Assembly: GCA_041831635.1 (NCBI GenBank)
Contig: JBHASY010000126.1
Span: forward strand, 1 to 64,000
Source of the DNA: Acetoanaerobium sp041831635
GTDB taxonomy: Bacteria; Bacillota; Clostridia; Peptostreptococcales; Filifactoraceae
Length of the DNA stretch: 64,000 nucleotides
Direction of reading: 5' to 3'
Every line of letters starts with the position of its first letter. Position 1 is the first letter of the stretch. A model generated the notes under the pieces. The model did no database searches, had not been told where the DNA came from, and was given only the letters and a program-made list of their open reading frames with translations. Both the position numbers and the translations under genes were made by a program. Below, piece by piece: positions 63,181 to 64,000 of this stretch.

Positions 63181-64000
63181 ACTAAGGCAGTAATAATTTT
63201 TCTTGTGACTGCAATCATAGCAGCATTTATAGGATATATGGCCAGAAAGAAAATTGCAGAAGGCAAGATTAACGAAGCTGAAAAACTAGCTAAAGAAATT
63301 GTTGAAAAAGCTGAAAAAGACTCTGAAACTGTAAAAAAAGAAAAATTGCTTGAAGCAAAAGAAGAAGTTCATAAAATGAGAAATGAATTTGATCGTGATT
63401 ATAAAGAAAGACGATCTGAGCTTCAGAAATTTGAAAAAAGACTTGTCCAAAAAGAAGAGCTTTTAGATAAAAAATTGGCTCAACAGGAAGATAAGGACGC
63501 AAAAGTAACTGAGAAATTAAAAGCTATTACTGAAAAAGAAAGCAAAATCGAAGAAATTAAGGCTCAGCAACTTGAAAAATTAGAGGGGATTTCGAACCTT
63601 ACAACTGAAGAGGCTAAAAGTCAAATTTTAGCAAATGCCGAAAAAGAAGTAAGGCACGATTTAGCCTTGAAAATCAAGGAGTTGGAGGTTGAAGCCAAAG
63701 ATGAGGCTGACAAAAAAGCTAGAGAAATAGTAGCCTATGCTATTCAAAAATGTTCTGCTGACCACGTGGCTGAGACAACTGTAAGTGTAGTAAGCCTGCC
63801 GAACGACGATATGAAAGGCAGGATAATAGGTAGAGAGGGAAGAAATATCAGAACTCTTGAAACTCTTACAGGAGTGGATTTAATTATTGATGATACTCCG
63901 GAGGCAGTAGTTCTGTCTGCATTTGATCCTATAAGAAGAGAGGTAGCAAGAATAGCCCTCGAAAAACTTATAGCAGATGGAAGAATTCATCCTGCGAGAA
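63178..64000 (+). CDS. rny: Ribonuclease Y, N-terminal part (partial)
   Basis: The frame runs off the right edge after 274 codons. It has an N-terminal membrane helix (about residues 3-22), a long coiled coil (about 25-180), and the KH domain with MKGRIIGREGRNIRTLETLT near 212. The HD catalytic domain lies outside. RNase Y is the membrane endonuclease that starts mRNA decay in many Firmicutes. ATG at 63178 is the first canonical start in frame, but see the repeat just upstream. Confidence 0.94.
   Translation, partial: MTKAVIIFLVTAIIAAFIGYMARKKIAEGKINEAEKLAKEIVEKAEKDSETVKKEKLLEAKEEVHKMRNEFDRDYKERRSELQKFEKRLVQKEELLDKKLAQQEDKDAKVTEKLKAITEKESKIEEIKAQQLEKLEGISNLTTEEAKSQILANAEKEVRHDLALKIKELEVEAKDEADKKAREIVAYAIQKCSADHVAETTVSVVSLPNDDMKGRIIGREGRNIRTLETLTGVDLIIDDTPEAVVLSAFDPIRREVARIALEKLIADGRIHPAR

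Noticed and set aside
1..64000. CRISPR arrays, tRNAs, rRNAs, insertion sequences, prophage or defence genes
   Set aside because: I read through for regularly spaced repeats, cloverleaf sequences and transposase or phage motifs and saw none, though short elements could be missed by eye.

Overview
The window is about 64 kb of low-GC DNA from a motile Firmicute of class Clostridia. Gene order is close to the classic Gram-positive fla/che - rpsB - uppS/cdsA/dxr - polC - nusA/infB - rpsO/pnp - recA/rny backbone. Protein features (PolC, YlxR/YlxQ, FliY with a CheC-type domain, CheC/CheD, RNase Y, MnmH) point to an anaerobic, probably Peptostreptococcaceae-like lineage; the genus is an inference only. 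No sporulation genes lie between pnp and ftsK, where spore formers often carry some. This mildly suggests a non-spore-former. All genes recognised are on the + strand.

Region 1 (1-29349) is most of one long flagellar/chemotaxis operon. It runs fliF (3' end), fliG, fliH, fliI, fliJ, a MotE/YlxF-like gene, fliK, flgD, flgE, flbD, motA, motB, fliL, fliM, fliY, cheY, fliO, fliP, fliQ, fliR, flhB, flhA, flhF, flhG, a PilZ (YcgR-like) gene, cheB, cheA, cheW, cheC, cheD, a small membrane protein, sigD, a FapA/DUF342 gene, a DUF6115-like gene and an MltG-N-domain-like protein. Genes overlap or lie a few bases apart, and only the flgD-flgE gap is large. Together they build the basal body, export gate, hook, stator and switch, set c-di-GMP and chemotaxis control, and make the sigma factor for late genes.

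Region 2 (29350-37717) holds translation and isoprenoid/membrane genes: rpsB, tsf, pyrH, frr, a 67-aa ORF, uppS, cdsA, dxr, rseP, ispG. Region 3 (37718-38870) is a small accessory patch with a lipoprotein gene and a 17-codon remnant. Region 4 (38871-50794) holds polC and then rimP-nusA-ylxR-ylxQ-infB-rbfA-nrnA-truB-ribF, driven by a clear promoter with a structured leader. Region 5 (50795-53458) is an isolated chemoreceptor gene with a long leader carrying two tiny ORFs. Region 6 (53459-64000) holds rpsO, pnp, ftsK, mnmH, rimO, pgsA, recA (with an SOS box) and the 5' part of rny.

The window is mainly core chromosome; I see no IS element, prophage, CRISPR array, tRNA or rRNA. The most interesting signals are small: the decayed pair before polC, the small ORFs before the chemoreceptor, the nusA-operon leader, a hexamer repeat separating the rny ribosome-binding site from its ATG, and a 22-bp perfect terminator stem after recA. 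I see no convincing new multi-gene system.
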